Assembly (NCBI GenBank): GCA_016295275.1
Contig: JAEDLN010000001.1
Location: 3,377-67,376 of the forward strand
Reading direction: 5' to 3'
Length of the DNA: 64,000 nt
Source of the DNA: Kiritimatiellia bacterium
GTDB taxonomy: Bacteria; Verrucomicrobiota; Kiritimatiellia; RFP12; UBA3636
Below the pieces are notes generated by a model that worked only from the letters and a program-made list of their open reading frames with translations, was not told the DNA's origin and ran no database searches. The position numbers were made by a program, and so were the translations under genes. Shown piece by piece: positions 46,628-56,066 of this stretch. How positions within the stretch are numbered: position 1 is the first letter of the stretch; each line of letters opens with the position of its first letter.

Positions 46628-49600
46628 CAGAATCGCCTCCCGTCATATCGCCGCCTCCTTGTTCGCAACACTGCTCCTCGGAGTGTCCGCTACCTCTCTC
46701 GCCGCTCAGGACGCTACTGCGCCCGCGCCCGCCGCTCAGGACGCTGCTGCGCCCGTAAAAACGGCGCGTGAACAGGCTCGCGACTCCATCCCCCTCCTTT
46801 CGACCGATACCGTTTACGGTCGTGTCTGGAATGCTTTGGCGCCAATGGACAACCGGCGCGTCGGAACGGAAAACCTCGAAACGGCATTCGCCGTTGTCAG
46901 CAACGAATTGGCAAAGGCCGGTCTCCAACCGCAAATCCAGACTTTCGATTCTCTTAGCCAGATCACAGAGCGACTCTCCTTGACCTATGGAGGACAGGAG
47001 GTCAAAGGCGCATTGATGATCGATAACGGTCCCGCAACGTTCGTGCGGGACGAGCCGATTGCCGGAAACGCCATCTATGTCGGCAATGGACGACTCCAAG
47101 ATTTCGAAGGAAAGAATCTTAAGGATTGTATCGCCATTCTGGATGCGAATCTTCCGAGAGCCGCAATCGCCGATGTCATGACACACGGCGCAAAAGCAAT
47201 CGTTCTGGTCGGCGATTCTTCGCTTTCAAACTGGGATCTCAGCGATGTCGGTTTTACGGCAGTTACCTTGATTCCAAGAGTTTTCATCGACCGAATCGAC
47301 GCAGAACGGGCGGGTCTTCTTCAGGCGGACGGCACCAAGAAAATGGTGCTCGATGCGCGCGCCGTCATTCGCGATGTACCCGGCAAAAACCTCTGGGTCG
47401 AACTGCCGCACAAGAAAGGATGGACCGGAAATCTCGAGGCCGAAGAAATCCTTCTCCTCTCCGCAACAATCGACACATACGGCTTCACCCCGGACTACTC
47501 GCCGGATCTTCGCCGCGCCGCCAATGTCGCCTTGCTGACCGATGTCGCGGCCTCTCTTGCCAATTCCGGCGAATTGAATCGCCGTGTGATCGTCGTCTTC
47601 TTCGGCTCGTGCTACGCCGGCCAAGAGGGTGCTCGGTTCTTTTACCATGCCATTGATATGGCAGATAAGAACATCAATAACCTCGATCTCGAAAAACGCG
47701 GCTTGGATTACGATGCGGAACTCGCCGAAGTCCGCGAACTCATCGCGTTCGCAAAGCAGAACAATATCATCGATGCACAGGGCCCTCTTGCGCGTACGCT
47801 CCAAATTCGCCTGAAGCGGGAATTGGTTTCCTTCAGCAACGCCCTCCGTACGCCAATCGGAAATCTTCGCGAACGAATCAACGCTCTTAAAAACGAACTC
47901 TCGGACGCCAATGACGAAACCGAAAAGGAGCGTATCCGGAAACAAATCGCCGATACCGACGCGCAACTGAAAAACGCCGAAGCCGAACGCGAAGCAACCA
48001 ATCTCCTGCGCGAACAACTCGTCAAAAAACACTACGATCCGGAAGCCGGCGCAAATGGCAATCCGCAGACCGATGTCGCCGCCATGTACGACCGGATGAC
48101 GACACTCGCACTCGATCGCTTGTATACGCGCCAGACGGAACTGGAAAACATGGTCGCCAACAATAAGACCTGGATGAAGCTATCCAAGCTTTTCGAAGGA
48201 GCCTATGTAACCGGACATTTCGATTTCGACTTCGCCGACGCCCATGCGCCTTGGATGCTTTCCATGATCAATGCCGGCGGTCTCTATCGTCAGGGTACGC
48301 CCAGCATCGGTGCCTATGGTCGCCATATATCCGCCATCCGCAACATCTACTTCGGAGCCTCCGGCCATGGCGGCATCTCGAAAGACCATTTCCCGGGCCC
48401 CAATGGAGAACCGCCTTCCGCCGAACCATGGACATCCATGCTCTACGAACCGGCCCTTTCCGCGACTTACAAGCCCTATTCGCTCTCTTCTCGCTATCAA
48501 CGCCTCGTTCCGTCCGCACTCTCGCAGTGCCTAGGTATCGCAGGCTTCCAGATGATGACGGCCGGAAAAGAGACCTCCCACGACAATCTTCCCTTCGCCG
48601 ACTCCGTCGACCTCTCCCCGCTTCGCAACCAAATGGTTGCTTTCTGCAAGGAACTCGGCAATTCCATTGAATTCTCCCTTCGTAGCGTTTTTACCCCTCA
48701 ACGGCTCGAACCCCGCCTGATCTACTACAAGGAAACGGGCGTCCGATTCCTCAACTACGCCGCCGGTTCGACCGACAACGAGGGAATCCCCCAGCGCGCC
48801 ATCGTCTATTATACCGCATTCCCAAGACCCGAAGCTTGGGTCGGCCAAGGCGCACAGCCCCGTTCGCGAATCCTTGCCAATGGACGTATTTATATGCCGT
48901 TTATCGGCCGTAACGTCGCCTCAACCTCTTGGCTGTTCACAACGGTCGCCCTTGGATATGACGCCAATGGAAAACTGGACCGTGTGACAACCTCCGCCGA
49001 TGCCTATGGCATCAAGGCAACTCCCGTCCACCTCTTCTACGCATACGGCGGCCTCGCATTCGGCGATGGCTATAAGCCCGATCCCGTTGGCGGCGATCTC
49101 TACGAACCGAAGACACTTGTCGCTTCAAAGGACGCTCCGCACAAAACATCGAATACCATCCTCTTGGAAGCCGGACGCTTCAAGGAATTCTTCGCCGATC
49201 GAAACGACCCGATCAAAATTATCGGCGGAAACGGCGATATGCTCCTCGGTTCCGTCACAAATGCTCCCGGCATCGATCGATTGAAAGGTGCTATGGGAAT
49301 CGGCGTGAAACTGGATGCCGATGCCCGCCTCCATGCAAACAATATCGAACAGGGTGCAAACGATGCATACTTGCTGAATGAGGCTCGCCTCGCGATTCTT
49401 CGCGAACGCAATATCGTACGCGACGATCTCGAAAAGTTCCATGCCGATTCGAAAGATCATATCGAAGCCGCCGCCCAAGCAACCCGCGAAAAACATTGGG
49501 CCTTGGCCGAAGCACACCAGATCTTCGCAAACTGCATCGAAAATCGTATCTATCGCCCGCTTCGCGGCGTCACCGAAGATCTCGTTCAAGCCGTTGTCGT

Positions 49601-51755
49601 ACTGCTGCTACTGAATATCCCGTTCGCTTTTGCGATGGAACGCTTGATTTTCGGCTTTCCCTCCATCTACAAACAGCTGATCGGTTTCGCAGGTTTCTTC
49701 CTGGCGACATTCGGCATCCTGTTCCTTACCCATCCCGCCTTCTCGCTGGCTTCTGCGCCGATCATCATCTTCCTCGCATTTGTCATTATTATGCTGGCCT
49801 GCATCACGTCGGCTATCATGATGGGTAAAATTCGCTCCGAAATCCGGGCGATGCAAGGTCTTTCCTCAACCGTTCACGGTGTCGAAAGCGACTCCTCTAC
49901 AACCCTCTCCGCAATTCTCATCGGTATCGCCGGTATGCGGAATCGCCCTCTGAAGACATTCTTGACCTGCATCACGGTCGTGCTTCTTACCTTTACGATC
50001 TTGGTATTCGCCTCCTTCACGGCACAACAGGGCGTGGTCGACTCCTATATCGGACGCGGAACCGATGAAAACCGGATCGAACTACACCGTCTCTCGTTCC
50101 TTCATATCGATGGTGATTTTATCGACTCCTTGCAAAGCCTGTACGGCGATCGTTTCGATATCGTCCGCCGTGGCGGCCTCTTCCGCGTACCTACCCGTTC
50201 CAACGATACGGGCGATACGCCCGTCAACCCCGAACGCGTCCTCTTCCTGCCGAAATCCGGCGAGGCAATCCAGATGGCCGCTGTCATGGGACTCGATCCA
50301 AAAGAGATTCAACACGCTTCCGGTTTCCGGAAAGTCTGCCCGGAATTGGCCGACGCCGAAACGCCCCTACCCCCGATTTTCCTTCCGCCTGTTGTCACCA
50401 ATAAGCTGACACAACTCGTGAAAGGCGATGAAATCCGCTTGAACGGCGTTCCGTTTACCTTTGCAGGATTCTTCGATACGCAAGCCCTTCAGCAGGTCTC
50501 CACGATCGATGAACTCCGTGGCGTTCCTCCCGACTTCCAGTCGACCCTTTCCAACTCCGGTTCCTCCGCAACCAGCGGCTCTTCGATTGAATTCCTCGAA
50601 GATATGCCGACCGGAACCTTCGAGTGGTTCGCTCCCGAAGTCTGCGCCATCGCACGGATGGACGATTTGAAGAGCCGGTTCGATCAGCATAACATGTGTA
50701 ACTTCCTCGTGCTCTATCCAAAAGAAGGTCAAGATGATCTCGACCTCTTTGAAATCGCAAAGGAACTTGCCCCGGCTTTTCAAGGTACCGTTCACGTCAA
50801 AACCGCCGAAGGCGCCCATAGCCTCTTCTTTACCCAAGCGGTTCAAGGATCCGGCTTCTCCGATGTCGTCGTTCCGCTCCTCCTCGGCGGTCTGATCATC
50901 TTCTCTTCGCTGATGGGTTCCATTGTCGCCCGCGAAAAAGAAATCTTTACCTACTCGGCCTTGGGACTCGCTCCCGTTGATGTCGGAGCACTCTTCTTTG
51001 CCGAGTCCGCAGTCTACTCCGTGATCGGCGGCATGGGCGGCTACCTCGTCAGCCAGTTGGTTGCGAAACTGTTCAAGTTCCTCGGATCGCACGGTTTCAT
51101 TACACCGCCTGAAATGAACTTCTCATCGCTGACGTCCGTCTGCACGATCCTGATCGTGATGGCTGTCGTCATGCTCTCGACAATCTTCCCCGCTTTGCGT
51201 GCGTCCAAGTCCGCAAACCCCGGCGTTGCCCGCAAATGGAAAATGCCCTCGCCCAAAGGCAATAAACTCGAATTCGTTTTCCCGTTCACCGTTTCCTCGG
51301 TCGATTTCGCCGGCATCCTCTCCTTTATCCGCGAACACTTCAACAACCACGGCGATGCAACCCTCGGATCCTTCGCCGCCCGGGATGTCCGACTTTTCAA
51401 AGAAACCGGAAAGGACGGAAAGGAACATATCGGTATCGAGGCGAATATCTCGCTCGCTCCTTTCGATCTCGGCATCTTCCAGCGCTTCCGCATGTATTCG
51501 CAGGAATTTGAAATCAAGGGAATCGATGAAGTGGTCGTGGATTTGACCCGCATTGGAGGCACGCCCGATTCTTGGGTGCGCTCAAACCGCGATTTCGCAG
51601 CCGAACTCCGTGAACAATTCCTTCTTTGGCGCTCGCTTCCGATCTCGACCATCGAACACTACCGCAGTGCTACGATGAGCGATTTGAATGCAGAGGATCA
51701 AACGCCCCCGACGCCGGATCCCGCTTCTTCCAAGAAGCCGAAGGGAACGAAATAA
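46620..51755 (+). CDS. Giant M28-peptidase-like/FtsX-permease fusion
   Basis: 1711 residues from ATG 46620, eight bases inside the ATPase gene. Signal peptide (1-29), then an AQDATAPAPA direct repeat, a PA-like insert (~130-235), an M28-aminopeptidase-like fold (~275-350), a coiled coil (~405-470), a large unrecognised region (~500-960), a first helix cluster (~985-1060), and helix plus C-terminal FtsX domain (~1410-1540, with GSIVAREKEIFTYSALGLAP), then a soluble tail. In the M28-like part the usual ligands are lost: AHxD is ATID, and the EE before the next block is CY. It would be an inactive binding domain projecting from an ABC permease. Very unusual combination. Confidence 0.8.
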   Translation: MNNRIASRHIAASLFATLLLGVSATSLAAQDATAPAPAAQDAAAPVKTAREQARDSIPLLSTDTVYGRVWNALAPMDNRRVGTENLETAFAVVSNELAKAGLQPQIQTFDSLSQITERLSLTYGGQEVKGALMIDNGPATFVRDEPIAGNAIYVGNGRLQDFEGKNLKDCIAILDANLPRAAIADVMTHGAKAIVLVGDSSLSNWDLSDVGFTAVTLIPRVFIDRIDAERAGLLQADGTKKMVLDARAVIRDVPGKNLWVELPHKKGWTGNLEAEEILLLSATIDTYGFTPDYSPDLRRAANVALLTDVAASLANSGELNRRVIVVFFGSCYAGQEGARFFYHAIDMADKNINNLDLEKRGLDYDAELAEVRELIAFAKQNNIIDAQGPLARTLQIRLKRELVSFSNALRTPIGNLRERINALKNELSDANDETEKERIRKQIADTDAQLKNAEAEREATNLLREQLVKKHYDPEAGANGNPQTDVAAMYDRMTTLALDRLYTRQTELENMVANNKTWMKLSKLFEGAYVTGHFDFDFADAHAPWMLSMINAGGLYRQGTPSIGAYGRHISAIRNIYFGASGHGGISKDHFPGPNGEPPSAEPWTSMLYEPALSATYKPYSLSSRYQRLVPSALSQCLGIAGFQMMTAGKETSHDNLPFADSVDLSPLRNQMVAFCKELGNSIEFSLRSVFTPQRLEPRLIYYKETGVRFLNYAAGSTDNEGIPQRAIVYYTAFPRPEAWVGQGAQPRSRILANGRIYMPFIGRNVASTSWLFTTVALGYDANGKLDRVTTSADAYGIKATPVHLFYAYGGLAFGDGYKPDPVGGDLYEPKTLVASKDAPHKTSNTILLEAGRFKEFFADRNDPIKIIGGNGDMLLGSVTNAPGIDRLKGAMGIGVKLDADARLHANNIEQGANDAYLLNEARLAILRERNIVRDDLEKFHADSKDHIEAAAQATREKHWALAEAHQIFANCIENRIYRPLRGVTEDLVQAVVVLLLLNIPFAFAMERLIFGFPSIYKQLIGFAGFFLATFGILFLTHPAFSLASAPIIIFLAFVIIMLACITSAIMMGKIRSEIRAMQGLSSTVHGVESDSSTTLSAILIGIAGMRNRPLKTFLTCITVVLLTFTILVFASFTAQQGVVDSYIGRGTDENRIELHRLSFLHIDGDFIDSLQSLYGDRFDIVRRGGLFRVPTRSNDTGDTPVNPERVLFLPKSGEAIQMAAVMGLDPKEIQHASGFRKVCPELADAETPLPPIFLPPVVTNKLTQLVKGDEIRLNGVPFTFAGFFDTQALQQVSTIDELRGVPPDFQSTLSNSGSSATSGSSIEFLEDMPTGTFEWFAPEVCAIARMDDLKSRFDQHNMCNFLVLYPKEGQDDLDLFEIAKELAPAFQGTVHVKTAEGAHSLFFTQAVQGSGFSDVVVPLLLGGLIIFSSLMGSIVAREKEIFTYSALGLAPVDVGALFFAESAVYSVIGGMGGYLVSQLVAKLFKFLGSHGFITPPEMNFSSLTSVCTILIVMAVVMLSTIFPALRASKSANPGVARKWKMPSPKGNKLEFVFPFTVSSVDFAGILSFIREHFNNHGDATLGSFAARDVRLFKETGKDGKEHIGIEANISLAPFDLGIFQRFRMYSQEFEIKGIDEVVVDLTRIGGTPDSWVRSNRDFAAELREQFLLWRSLPISTIEHYRSATMSDLNAEDQTPPTPDPASSKKPKGTK
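46705..46762 (+). repeat. Tandem 30-base repeat in the signal-peptide-proximal region
   Basis: Two near-identical copies beginning GCCGCTCAGGACGCT, one base different between them (CTACTGCG versus CTGCTGCG), encoding AAQDATAPAP and AAQDAAAPV just after the signal peptide of the giant protein. A site where slippage could change length by ten residues without changing the frame. Confidence 0.75.
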
Positions 51756-51863
51756 TACCTCCGCTCCGGAACAAAATGGGGTTCCGTCCCTATGTTCCGG
51801 TATGTGACGGCGCACTTTTCCCTCTTTTCGTCTTTTCCATTTTCCCTACAGATATTCTTGACA

Positions 51864-53870
51864 ATGAGTTTTCTGAGTAAACTGCTCCACCGCCGAGTAA
51901 AGACCACAGATGCCGAATTGGAAGAGTTTCGGGCTCTCCTGACCGTCCCCGATTCTTTCGAGGAAGGTTTCAATGTCACATCCTTGCTTGGCACTCTCTT
52001 TGTGGCCCTCATCATGGTCCCGGGTGCCCTCTACATGGAACTCGTTGCCGGTGCCGGTCTTGGCGGTGCCGCACAATGGGTGACCGTCTTGCTCTTCGTA
52101 GAAGTCGCCAAACGGGCAAATGCCAAACTGTCGCGTGCCCAGCTCTTCATCCTCTTCTACATGGCCGGTATGGTCATGGCAACCAATGTTTGGAATACGC
52201 CGCTCTTCACGCAGTTCCTCGTACGTTCCGATGCGGCTGTCGCAACCGGCGTTGCCGCCGATATCCCCGTCTGGGTCGCACCGAAAAATCTGGATACGCT
52301 CCCGCGTACGTTCCTCTCCAAAGCATGGTTGCCTTTTATCGGTTTGATGCTGTTCCGCGAAATCATGGGACGCTTGAACTCGGCAATCCTGGGATACGGC
52401 CTCTTCCGCTTGACTTCCGATATCGAGCAACTCCCCTTCCCGATGGCTCCCGTCGGCGCACAGGGTATCGTTGCAATCGCCGAACAGGTGGAAGGCTCTG
52501 TCAAAGCAGCAGGTGCGTCCGTCCGCTGGAGAATGTTCTGCGTCGGATGCGGAATCGGTATGATTTTCGGCTTGGTTTACATGGCATTGCCGACGATTAC
52601 CGGCGCCCTCTTCGGCAAACCGCTGATGGCGTTCCAAATCCCCTTCGCCGATTTCACGCCGTACACGCAGTCGTTCTTGCCGGCAACCGCTACCGGTCTC
52701 TCCTTCGACCTTGGCAATATCATCCTTGGCATGGTGCTTCCGTTCTGGTCGATGGTCGGCTCCTTTGTCGGTTTGATTTTTACCTTCGTATTGAACCCCA
52801 TCCTGTATACCCTCGGAATGATGCCGACTTGGGAACAGGGCGATACGACTGTGCGGACGCTCTTTGCAAACAATGTCGATTTCTACTTCTCTTTCCAAAT
52901 CGGCATCTCCCTTGCAATCGCGTTCTTCGGTATCTGGGTTGCCCTCAAGACGCTGCGGCGCGGCAAACGCGACAAGGTCGAACACGATCACGCCGAACGG
53001 ATTCTCCGCCTCTCCAAAATGCGCGGTCATATCCCCGTTCCGCTCGTATTCGCAACCTATGCCATTTCCTGCGTCCTCTATATCCTCGTCTGCGGTTGGC
53101 TGATCGATTGGCACCCGGGTGTCATGTTCGTCCTTTTCTTCTTCGCCTTCATCTATACCCCGCTGATTTCTTATGTGACGGCACGTCTCGAAGGTCTCGC
53201 CGGACAGGTTATCGAAATTCCCTTCATCACGGAAATTTCATTCATCCTCTCCGGCTATACCGGTGTCCGGATTTGGTTTATCCCCATTCCAAAATCGAAC
53301 TACGGCGTACAGGTGGTGAGCTACAAACAGGCCGAACTCCTCGGTTGCAAGTTTGGCTCAATCTGGAAAGCCCAATTGATCCTCTTCCCGATTATTATCG
53401 TTTCCTCTTTGCTCTTCTCGTCCTTCATCTGGTCCTTGGCTGAAATTCCCTCCGCCGTTTACCCCTTTACAGAACAAATCTGGGACTTGACTGCAAAGAA
53501 TACGTGCTTGATCTACTCCTCGACAATCGGCGAATACAGCCAGTTCAAAGAGGCTCTCAGTTGGGGGCGCTTCCTCGCAGGCTTGGGATCCGCTGGTGCT
53601 TTGATGGGTGTGCTAGGATGGTTCGGAGCTCCGACCATGCTTTTCTTCGGCGTCGTCCGTGGTCTTGGGCAAACCGCGCCTCACTCCGTGATTCCAAACT
53701 TTATCGGCGCTTTGATCGGAAAATTCTATTTCGAGCGTAAATTCGGTCGCGAATGGCGTAAAATGATTCCCGTCGTTTCCTCCGGATTCTTCGTCGGAAC
53801 CGGTCTCGTCTCGATCCTTTCCGTCGGCATCGTGTTTCTCTGCAAGGCCGTCTCTACTGCCGCATACTGA
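51864..53870 (+). CDS. OPT-like oligopeptide transporter family protein
   Basis: 668 residues from ATG 51864, the best start because similarity begins there; the frame is open from 51792. About 14 membrane helices. It resembles the OPT family (FNVTSLLGTLFVALIMVPGALYMELVAGAGLGGAAQW at the start, LPFPMAPVGAQGIVAIAEQ, FFAFIYTPLISYVTARLEGLAGQ). Bacterial OPT proteins take up small peptides or peptide-metal complexes by proton symport. It lies ~110 bases after the giant protein, and a five-base gap separates it from the C-GCAxxG-C-C gene. It pairs with the DUF6785 protein at the other end of this operon. Confidence 0.83.
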   Translation: MSFLSKLLHRRVKTTDAELEEFRALLTVPDSFEEGFNVTSLLGTLFVALIMVPGALYMELVAGAGLGGAAQWVTVLLFVEVAKRANAKLSRAQLFILFYMAGMVMATNVWNTPLFTQFLVRSDAAVATGVAADIPVWVAPKNLDTLPRTFLSKAWLPFIGLMLFREIMGRLNSAILGYGLFRLTSDIEQLPFPMAPVGAQGIVAIAEQVEGSVKAAGASVRWRMFCVGCGIGMIFGLVYMALPTITGALFGKPLMAFQIPFADFTPYTQSFLPATATGLSFDLGNIILGMVLPFWSMVGSFVGLIFTFVLNPILYTLGMMPTWEQGDTTVRTLFANNVDFYFSFQIGISLAIAFFGIWVALKTLRRGKRDKVEHDHAERILRLSKMRGHIPVPLVFATYAISCVLYILVCGWLIDWHPGVMFVLFFFAFIYTPLISYVTARLEGLAGQVIEIPFITEISFILSGYTGVRIWFIPIPKSNYGVQVVSYKQAELLGCKFGSIWKAQLILFPIIIVSSLLFSSFIWSLAEIPSAVYPFTEQIWDLTAKNTCLIYSSTIGEYSQFKEALSWGRFLAGLGSAGALMGVLGWFGAPTMLFFGVVRGLGQTAPHSVIPNFIGALIGKFYFERKFGREWRKMIPVVSSGFFVGTGLVSILSVGIVFLCKAVSTAAY

Positions 53871-53875
53871 TCGGA

Positions 53876-54385
53876 ATGCCGGAACAAACCGATTTTTCCC
53901 AGGAGGAAATTCACTCCGCCGATCTCGCGGAACAGCTCTTCCGCTCGGGAGCAGCATGCTCCCAAGCGGTTGTGCTCTCTCAAGCCGAGCGACTCGGTCT
54001 GCCCGAAGCCCTCTGTGCAGATCTGACGCTCGGTCTCGGTGGCGGCGTCGCCCGTTCGCGCCAAATCTGCGGTTGCGTTTCAGGATACGCTTTGCTCGCC
54101 GGAATCTGCCACGGATCCGGCTTGGCTTTTTCTCCGGAGGCAAAAGCGGAGACCTATGCGTGCGTTCAGTCCTTTCTTGACCAATTCAAAGCTGCATTCA
54201 AAAGCACGACATGCGGAGAGCTTCTCGCCCTTCGAGCCGAGTCTGCAAAGGCCGCAGCCGATGACGCCGCAACCCCTTCCGAACGGACACAGACATACTA
54301 TCATCACCGTGCTGGGTGCATCCAATGCATCCGTTTTGCCGCAAGTATGGCGGCACGCCTTCCCGTCCCCCGGAAACAAAGCTAG
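53876..54385 (+). CDS. C-GCAxxG-C-C family putative redox protein (copy 2)
   Basis: 169 residues. The family pattern is better kept than in copy 1: AACSQAVVLSQAERLGL, LTLGLGGGVARSRQICGCVSGYALLAG, then TTCGELLAL and a late AGCIQCIRFAASMA. It may bind a metal or carry out thiol redox chemistry; the function of the family is unknown. Being the last gene of the OPT operon, it hints at a redox or metal step in that system. A terminator-like hairpin follows downstream. Confidence 0.8.
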   Translation: MPEQTDFSQEEIHSADLAEQLFRSGAACSQAVVLSQAERLGLPEALCADLTLGLGGGVARSRQICGCVSGYALLAGICHGSGLAFSPEAKAETYACVQSFLDQFKAAFKSTTCGELLALRAESAKAAADDAATPSERTQTYYHHRAGCIQCIRFAASMAARLPVPRKQS

Positions 54386-54508
54386 ACCATTCGATCCTGA
54401 CGAATCGGTCCGGGCGATTTAGGAATCTTTCGCTCACAATACGGGAACGCGACAATTGATATCGGGGATTTTCGCCCCCAGCACACGCATGCACGCCAAG
54501 CTCCCCGC

Positions 54509-54537
54509 CGCCCCGGAAAATCCGGAGCGGTTTCTTT
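54509..54537 (+). terminator. Rho-independent terminator after the OPT operon
   Basis: CCGC-C-CCGGA (54509-54518), loop AAA, TCCGG-A-GCGG (54522-54531), then TTTCTTT. Nine pairs with one mismatched pair. It lies between the + strand operon and the - strand gene whose 3' end is at 54558. Confidence 0.75.
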
Positions 54538-54557
54538 GAGAAGTATCGATCCGTTCT

Positions 54558-55379
54558 CTACAGCTTGAACTGCGCTTCCAGAATCCGAAACGCACGGACT
54601 CCGGAAAATCCAAAGGGCATCACCTTTACACTGCGAAGATTCGTCGAATCAAACGAAAACAACGCCGCTTCATGTACCGATGGAAACTGAATTTCCTTTC
54701 GGTACGGATACGAACGCAACGGAAGCGTATGCGTGCAAAAACGCGCTTCGTACAAATCACGCGTAAAGTCTTGTTTGCAATACTGCTGATTCCACTGCTC
54801 CTGTACCATGCGGCACAAACGTTTCGACCGAAGGGAGAAGGAGCCAAGCATCTCGTGGCAATTGAAAAAATGCGCGCGTAACCGGGAAATCCAATTGTCG
54901 CCGCCAACCGGAGATCCCCAGAAATCAATGCCGTCCATATACCGGCCAATGCCGGGACGAATCGGAAAGCCATCCTCTGTAATCAGCAAAACATAACGCG
55001 TATGAAAGCGATCCGCCAAGCGAGCATTGCAATCAATGCTCATGGTATTCAACCTTCCGGGAATCAGACTTTTCTCTTCCTGCAACTCGACCAGTCGTCC
55101 AAACGGCTCCGCGAACGCACGCATGGCATCCGTAATCTCGTTTGTGACAATAACCGTCGTCAATAATCCACACTGACGCCACGTTTCACGAATGGCCCCT
55201 TCCAAATACAGAAAATGCTCATCGGAAAGGTTTTTGGGAAGAAAAAAATAGGTTAGAAGGGTTACTTCCGTGGGCCCCGGAGCAGGCAACTCAATCGAAC
55301 GATTCTGTTCTAATCGGGTCAACAACCACTCGTGAAACCGTGCGACAGCCGCGACCTTCTTACGATGTGATAAGCTCAT
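54558..55379 (-). CDS. DUF5672-like, probable glycosyltransferase-related protein
   Basis: 273 residues. It resembles DUF5672 in its second half: RYVLLITEDGFPIRPG (an acidic metal-site-like ED), a YMDGIDFWGSP block and a SLRSKRLC segment. DUF5672 proteins are found beside glycosyltransferases and may transfer sugars in surface polysaccharide synthesis. There is no signal peptide. It stands alone on the - strand next to GC-rich repeats, which suggests acquisition. The level of similarity is moderate and seen by eye only. Confidence 0.55.
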   Translation of the reverse strand: MSLSHRKKVAAVARFHEWLLTRLEQNRSIELPAPGPTEVTLLTYFFLPKNLSDEHFLYLEGAIRETWRQCGLLTTVIVTNEITDAMRAFAEPFGRLVELQEEKSLIPGRLNTMSIDCNARLADRFHTRYVLLITEDGFPIRPGIGRYMDGIDFWGSPVGGDNWISRLRAHFFNCHEMLGSFSLRSKRLCRMVQEQWNQQYCKQDFTRDLYEARFCTHTLPLRSYPYRKEIQFPSVHEAALFSFDSTNLRSVKVMPFGFSGVRAFRILEAQFKL

Positions 55380-55517
55380 AAGCGGAAAATATCATTTTTT
55401 TGACTTTCTCACAACCGAATAGTAGCTCAGTCTCATCCTCCCCGTTATTTTTGTGATCCTCGTCGCTGCACACCTCCCTATCGTCGCCGCGCCCCCGTTC
55501 CGCCCCCGTGCTGCGGT

Positions 55518-55553
55518 CCCGTTGCGGTAGGGTGCGATGTCCTTATCGCGCCG
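55518..55553. repeat. Dispersed repeat, type B, copy 1
   Basis: CCCGTTGCGGTAGGG followed by GATGTCCTTATCGCG. Closely matches 59607-59643 (CCCGTTGCGGCAGGG... GATATCCCTATCGAG). CCC/GGG arms around the GTTGCGG part can form a small hairpin. Confidence 0.65.
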
Positions 55554-55623
55554 CCGCGCCCCGTGGTACGCCCCCGTTCCGCCCAATCGCCGCGCGTGTC
55601 CCTCGTGTGGGCAGGGAGGTAAG

Positions 55624-55682
55624 GCGCGACGCTTGGCAGCCACCGCCCGTGGGGGCTCCCCACCCTCCCGGCTCGCGCCGTT
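55624..55682. repeat. Dispersed GC-rich repeat, copy R2
   Basis: Copy of the repeat at 39697-39755; the core GTGGGGGCTCCCCACCCTC is at 55649-55667. Similarity extends ~25 bases on the 5' side and ~15 on the 3' side. Confidence 0.75.
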
Positions 55683-56066
55683 GCGCCCCCGTGCTGCGTA
55701 ATTTCGCCCTAGCAAAATTTGACTGCCGATTCGGGCAATGATACAAATCCAAATGCAGACGCTATCGTTCTTTCCGCAAACAAGTACGCGACAATGCCGT
55801 GACGACTACAAGAAAGGCAGACTCTTTGCATTCGGCAAGTAGTGCCATCCTGATAGAGGGAGTAGAAATATAATCCCCCCCGAAAGACATCGTCCCCAGA
55901 TGCGATTCAAGGGAAAATGGCGTGGCCTTGTAGCTGGAAGAATAAGAAATTTCAGGGCAATCCGTGCGCGGTTGACACGTTCGACGATGATACGAACAAG
56001 ACGCGAAATAACCATGTTTTCTCGGACATTTTCCGTTACGCCGTTTTTTTGGTAGTGTTGTGCGCC

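Larger units (their letters stand above)
55380..56066. other. Repeat-rich intergenic stretch before uup
   Basis: 687 bases. From ~55490 to ~55700 the sequence is C/G-rich with internal duplications (CGCCCCCGTTCCGCCC at 55492 and near 55572; GCCCCCGTGCTGCG at 55503 and near 55684) and copies of two dispersed repeats. From ~55700 the composition returns to normal, with no gene. A TTGACA box occurs at 55974-55979 but with no matching -10. Open frames across the repeats are not gene-like. Confidence 0.6.

Noticed and set aside
55392..55752. Long open frames on both strands at 55.4-55.75 kb
   Set aside because: They run through the GC-rich repeats, read as low-complexity Arg/Gly/Pro, and recur in another repeat copy (39.7 kb). 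They result from lack of stop codons in GC-rich DNA.
55974..55979. TTGACA before uup as a promoter
   Set aside because: No acceptable -10 box at 15-19 bases downstream.
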